64,000 nucleotides of DNA, from NCBI GenBank assembly GCA_036635475.1, contig JAVWQH010000003.1, positions 16,138-80,137 of the forward strand, read 5' to 3'. The stretch's first letter is position 1. Each line of letters opens with the position of its first letter. Below are positions 61,706 to 64,000 of this stretch, piece by piece. Made by a program: the position numbers and the translations under genes. Under the pieces are notes generated by a model. That model did not search any database. It saw only the letters and a program-made list of their open reading frames with translations, and was not told the origin of the DNA. Source of the DNA: JAHHUA01 sp036635475. Its GTDB lineage: Bacteria > Bacillota > Clostridia > Oscillospirales > Ruminococcaceae.

Positions 61706-62512
61706 ATGAAACTTTCGGAAATTGTTGAGATTTTTAATAATAAGAATATTGAATATGTTGGTATATGTCCATTCATTCAAGCATATCCTTTAATTCAATG
61801 TCGTGCTATTAATCGAATACCACAAAATGCTAAATCAATAATTGTATGCCTTTTCCCATATTACATCGGTGAATATAAAAATAGAAATATATCCAGATAT
61901 GCCTTGGGCAATGATTATCACAAAATAATAAGTGACATACTAGGAATATGTATTCAGGAATTGTTGCAATATTTTCCTAACGGAAATTTTGAAGCCTTTG
62001 TTGATAATTCGCCACTTCGTGAAATTGCAATTGCTAAAATTGCTCAATTAGGTAATATTGGACTTAATAATCAATTAATAAATGAGAAATATGGAACATA
62101 TACATTTATTGGAAGTATTGTCACTGATATAGAAATAGATGATAACTCAAACAGACAAATTCCTTCCTGTTTAAATTGCTGCGCTTGTATTAATGCTTGC
62201 CCCACCGGAGCATTAACTCCTGACAACTTCAACAAGAGTATTTGCCGTTCATTTATTACTCAAAAAAAGGGTGAATTAACCTTATCAGAACAAAACGAAA
62301 TCAAAAATGGCGGTTTAATTTGGGGTTGTGATATTTGCAACGACGTTTGCCCATTTAATAAGTCCCCAATTCTCTCGCCAATCAAAGAAATGTACACAAA
62401 TATTTGTGAAAGAATTAATTATGAAAATTTATCTCAATTAATCTGCGATAAAGCCTTTGAGTATCGTGGATTTAATGTTATTTCAAGAAATATTGATATT
62501 TTATATAAATAA
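61706..62512 (+). CDS. QueG-like iron-sulfur protein (short form)
   Basis: A 268-residue relative of epoxyqueuosine reductase QueG, the last step of queuosine synthesis. An N-terminal DUF1730-like domain carries SIIVCLFPYYIG and DNSPLREIAIAKIAQLGNIG; two [4Fe-4S] clusters follow, CLNCCACINACPTGAL (about 165-180) and CDICNDVCPFNK (about 211-222). It lacks the C-terminal HEAT repeats of full QueG (about 380 residues), so either it is a short clostridial form or it acts on another substrate. The ATG at 61706 is preferred (AAGG upstream) over a TTG 36 bases earlier. It precedes the FemAB-type gene by 21 bp. Confidence 0.8.
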   Translation: MKLSEIVEIFNNKNIEYVGICPFIQAYPLIQCRAINRIPQNAKSIIVCLFPYYIGEYKNRNISRYALGNDYHKIISDILGICIQELLQYFPNGNFEAFVDNSPLREIAIAKIAQLGNIGLNNQLINEKYGTYTFIGSIVTDIEIDDNSNRQIPSCLNCCACINACPTGALTPDNFNKSICRSFITQKKGELTLSEQNEIKNGGLIWGCDICNDVCPFNKSPILSPIKEMYTNICERINYENLSQLICDKAFEYRGFNVISRNIDILYK

Positions 62513-62533
62513 TAATCATAAGGAGTATTGCAA

Positions 62534-63589
62534 ATGGAAATTTTAACGCAAAATCAGTATAATGAATATAATGCTTTTATTGCACAACACGAAAATAGCG
62601 AATTTATGCAATCTACTATGTGGCATAATGTTAAAAATAACTGGGAACACGAAGTTATCGTTTCTAGGGACGATAATGGCAAAATTGTTGGCGGAATGTC
62701 AGTTCTGATTCAAAAAATTCCGCTTTTTAACACAACCTTTTTATATGCACCAAGAGGTCCTGTTTGTGATTGGTCTAATAAGCAAATTCTTATGGATTTG
62801 AAAAGTGGAGTTGACGAACTTGCCAAAAAATATAATTCTTATCTATTCAAAATTGACCCTGCAGTTGATGTAAACGATGAAAATTTCAAGGAAACAATGA
62901 CTGAAATGGGATTTACACTTTTTGCAGGTCCTGATGGATTTGAAACTATTCAGGCTAGATTTAACTACAAACTTTATCTAAATGGCAGAAATGAAGATGA
63001 AGTTTTTGCAGATTTAACCCAGAAAACAAGATATAATATTCGTGTTGCATTGAAACATAATGTTGAAGTCAAACCCGTTGGTAAAGAATATTTAGATGAT
63101 TTTATTAAAATTATGCAAGTCACAGGTGAACGTGATGGATTTATCACAAGAAATAAAGATTATTTTGAACGTATGATGGACTCTTTAGGCGAAAATGTTC
63201 GACTTTATATAGGATTTTACGATGGTAAAGCTGTTTCAGGTGCAATCACTACAAATTTCGGTGGAAAATGTTGCTATGTTTATGGAGCTTCCGACAATGA
63301 ACACAGAAATGTTATGCCTAACTATCTGATGCAATGGGAAATGATTAAATGGGCCATTGAAAAAAACTGCTATGTATATGATTTTCAAGGCGTTTCAGGC
63401 GATTTAACTGATGAAACCAGACCAATTTACGGATTGTATCGTTTTAAAAAAGGCTTCAATGGTCAACTTGATGAATATGCCGGTGAATTTGATTATATAT
63501 ACAAACCTTTTATGAAGAAAATGGTTGATTTAGGTGTTAAAGTAAATAAAAAATTAAGGAAAATCAAGAAATCTCTTAAACATAATTAA
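62534..63589 (+). CDS. FemAB/MurM-type aminoacyl transferase
   Basis: A 351-residue member of the peptidoglycan bridge (FemX/FemA/FemB/MurM) family: two GNAT-like halves, with FMQSTMWHNVKNNWEHEV near the N-terminus, LYAPRGPVCDWSN, and the second-half core TQKTRYNIRVALKHNVEV and YDFQGVSGD...YGLYRFKKGFNG. Relatives add amino acids from aminoacyl-tRNA to lipid II. It is shorter than Staphylococcus FemX and seems to lack the long helical arm. The donor amino acid cannot be predicted. The ATG at 62534 follows AAGGAGT. A terminator follows the gene. Confidence 0.88.
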   Translation: MEILTQNQYNEYNAFIAQHENSEFMQSTMWHNVKNNWEHEVIVSRDDNGKIVGGMSVLIQKIPLFNTTFLYAPRGPVCDWSNKQILMDLKSGVDELAKKYNSYLFKIDPAVDVNDENFKETMTEMGFTLFAGPDGFETIQARFNYKLYLNGRNEDEVFADLTQKTRYNIRVALKHNVEVKPVGKEYLDDFIKIMQVTGERDGFITRNKDYFERMMDSLGENVRLYIGFYDGKAVSGAITTNFGGKCCYVYGASDNEHRNVMPNYLMQWEMIKWAIEKNCYVYDFQGVSGDLTDETRPIYGLYRFKKGFNGQLDEYAGEFDYIYKPFMKKMVDLGVKVNKKLRKIKKSLKHN

Positions 63590-63610
63590 CTTTTGTAAAA
63601 TAGCATATAT

Positions 63611-63647
63611 AAAAAGATTGCAATACTAATAATTTGCAATCTTTTTT
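63611..63647 (+). terminator. Terminator after the FemAB-type gene
   Basis: AAAAAGATTGCAA pairs perfectly with TTGCAATCTTTTT (13 bp) around a 10-base loop with a T run. Confidence 0.85.
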
Positions 63648-63654
63648 ACTTTGG

Positions 63655-63726
63655 CTATTTGTCAATATCTTTTACAATTATATCTTGCATTCTAAGTAAT
63701 TTTTCGATAGAATTAGTACAGAGCAT
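63655..63726 (-). pseudogene. Truncated transposase start, probably ISL3 family
   Basis: A 23-codon ORF (MLCTNSIEKLLRMQDIIVKD and three more residues) behind a perfect AAAGGAGG nine bases from the ATG, then TAG. It resembles the first residues of ISL3-family transposases as I recall them, and nothing transposase-like continues past the stop. So it is read as the 5' end of a deleted transposase gene. Confidence 0.45.
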
Positions 63727-63793
63727 AATTTGCATCCTCCTTTAAATGGTTACTTACAATTCCATTTTAACGGATTTTCGCAAATTATGCTCT
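63720..63793 (-). repeat. 14-bp inverted repeat enclosing the transposase start
   Basis: AGAGCATAATTTGC at 63720-63733 and its exact complement at 63780-63793 are 46 bp apart. The arm nearer the gene includes the start codon, so in a transcript arriving from upstream the ATG would be paired. Confidence 0.75.
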
Positions 63794-63839
63794 ACTTTTT
63801 TTGAAATTATTTTATATTTTTTTCAGTAGGCTCTTTTGC

Positions 63840-63900
63840 TACCCCAACATTTATTATAGAGCCTTTTATTTTTACCCCAACTATTGACATAGAGCCTTTA
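63840..63900. repeat. Two 24-bp direct repeats, 33-bp period
   Basis: Units at 63840-63863 and 63873-63896 share TACCCCAAC at the start and ATAGAGCC at the end. The inverse GGCTCT stands at 63829. These look like IS terminal or subterminal repeats. Confidence 0.7.
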
Positions 63901-63916
63901 ATTTGAGCCAACATAA

Positions 63917-63946
63917 AAAAGAGTTACTATTACTAGTAACTCTTTT
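63917..63946 (-). terminator. Terminator after tRNA-Asn
   Basis: AAAAGAGTTACTA and its complement form a 13-bp stem with a 4-base loop, right after the CCA end of the tRNA on the minus strand, followed by T residues. Confidence 0.85.
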
Positions 63947-63947
63947 C

Positions 63948-64000
63948 TGGCTCCCACTGTTGGACTCGAACCAACGACCCTGCGGTTAACAGCCGCATGC
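63948..64000 (-). tRNA. tRNA-Asn (GTT), partial
   Basis: Minus-strand 3' part of a tRNA: anticodon stem-loop with loop CTGTTAA (anticodon GTT, Asn), variable loop, T arm GTTGG-TTCGAGT-CCAAC, acceptor strand AGTGGGA, discriminator G and an encoded CCA. The 5' part lies beyond the window end. Confidence 0.92.

Larger units (their letters stand above)
63655..63900 (-). mobile_element. Insertion sequence remnant (left end)
   Basis: This stretch holds the truncated transposase start, a 14-bp hairpin arm pair at 63720-63733 and 63780-63793, and terminal-like repeats beginning GGCTCT at 63829-63900. Gene-end ordering fits the left end of an IS read on the minus strand. The right end is missing; the remnant lies between the FemAB terminator and tRNA-Asn. 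Confidence 0.5.

Overview
This is about 64 kb of AT-rich (low-GC) DNA from an anaerobic, endospore-forming member of the Firmicutes, most likely class Clostridia. The evidence is the set of sporulation genes (spoIIGA, sigE, sigG, yunB, a spoVD-type penicillin-binding protein, a SpoVB-like flippase), an anaerobe's redox genes (flavodiiron protein, NfnAB transhydrogenase), strong GGAGG ribosome sites with frequent TTG/GTG starts, and a MurE with the DNPR motif, which implies meso-diaminopimelate peptidoglycan. I cannot name genus or species.

Layout. Positions 1-97 are unknown bases; the first readable bases look like the start of gatC, followed by ligA, an anion permease, yunB, a TetM-like GTPase and a large REC/GGDEF/EAL/PAS signalling protein (0-10 kb). 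From 10 to 18 kb lie sigG, a DUF4364 protein, a TVP38/DedA-type membrane protein, a chemoreceptor, a MATE pump, sigE and spoIIGA; the usual spoIIGA-sigE-sigG block is split here by four genes. From 18 to 30 kb there is a cysteine-rich 86-residue protein behind a sigma-K-like promoter, a divergent apbE/lipoprotein pair, a nuclease-fold protein, an ABC-F protein with an AI-2E-family transporter, a flavodiiron protein and a heterodimeric ABC exporter. From 30 to 33.5 kb an argF/arcB - ornithine cyclodeaminase-like - arcA operon could take arginine to proline. From 33.8 to 45.7 kb follow a phosphosugar mutase, a flippase, nrdR, two tiny proteins, a pentapeptide-repeat protein, nfnAB, a CBS/DRTGG pyrophosphatase, a zinc-ribbon protein with duplicated promoters, and a second ABC-F protein with a possible attenuator. 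From 45.9 to 60.6 kb is the division and cell wall (dcw) cluster, read on the minus strand: mraZ, rsmH, ftsL, spoVD/ftsI, murE, murF, mraY, ftsW, murG, murA, ftsQ, ftsZ. It lacks murD, murC, murB and ftsA. The end holds a lipoprotein, a short QueG-like iron-sulfur protein, a FemAB-type transferase, an insertion sequence remnant and a partial tRNA-Asn.

How the genes fit together. The dcw cluster supplies peptidoglycan precursors and the division machine and is probably self-regulated by MraZ through three 10-bp repeats at the promoter. SpoIIGA activates pro-sigma-E in the mother cell, and sigG has a sigma-F/G-like promoter of its own. The arginine operon, NfnAB and the flavodiiron protein fit an amino-acid-using anaerobe that balances NADH, NADPH and ferredoxin and detoxifies oxygen.

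No CRISPR array, prophage or complete mobile element was seen. The items most worth following up are the exact 68-bp tandem promoter/palindrome duplication ahead of the zinc-ribbon gene, the leader of the second ABC-F gene, the cysteine-rich putative spore protein, the arginine-to-proline operon, and the insertion sequence remnant whose start codon is buried in a 14-bp hairpin.
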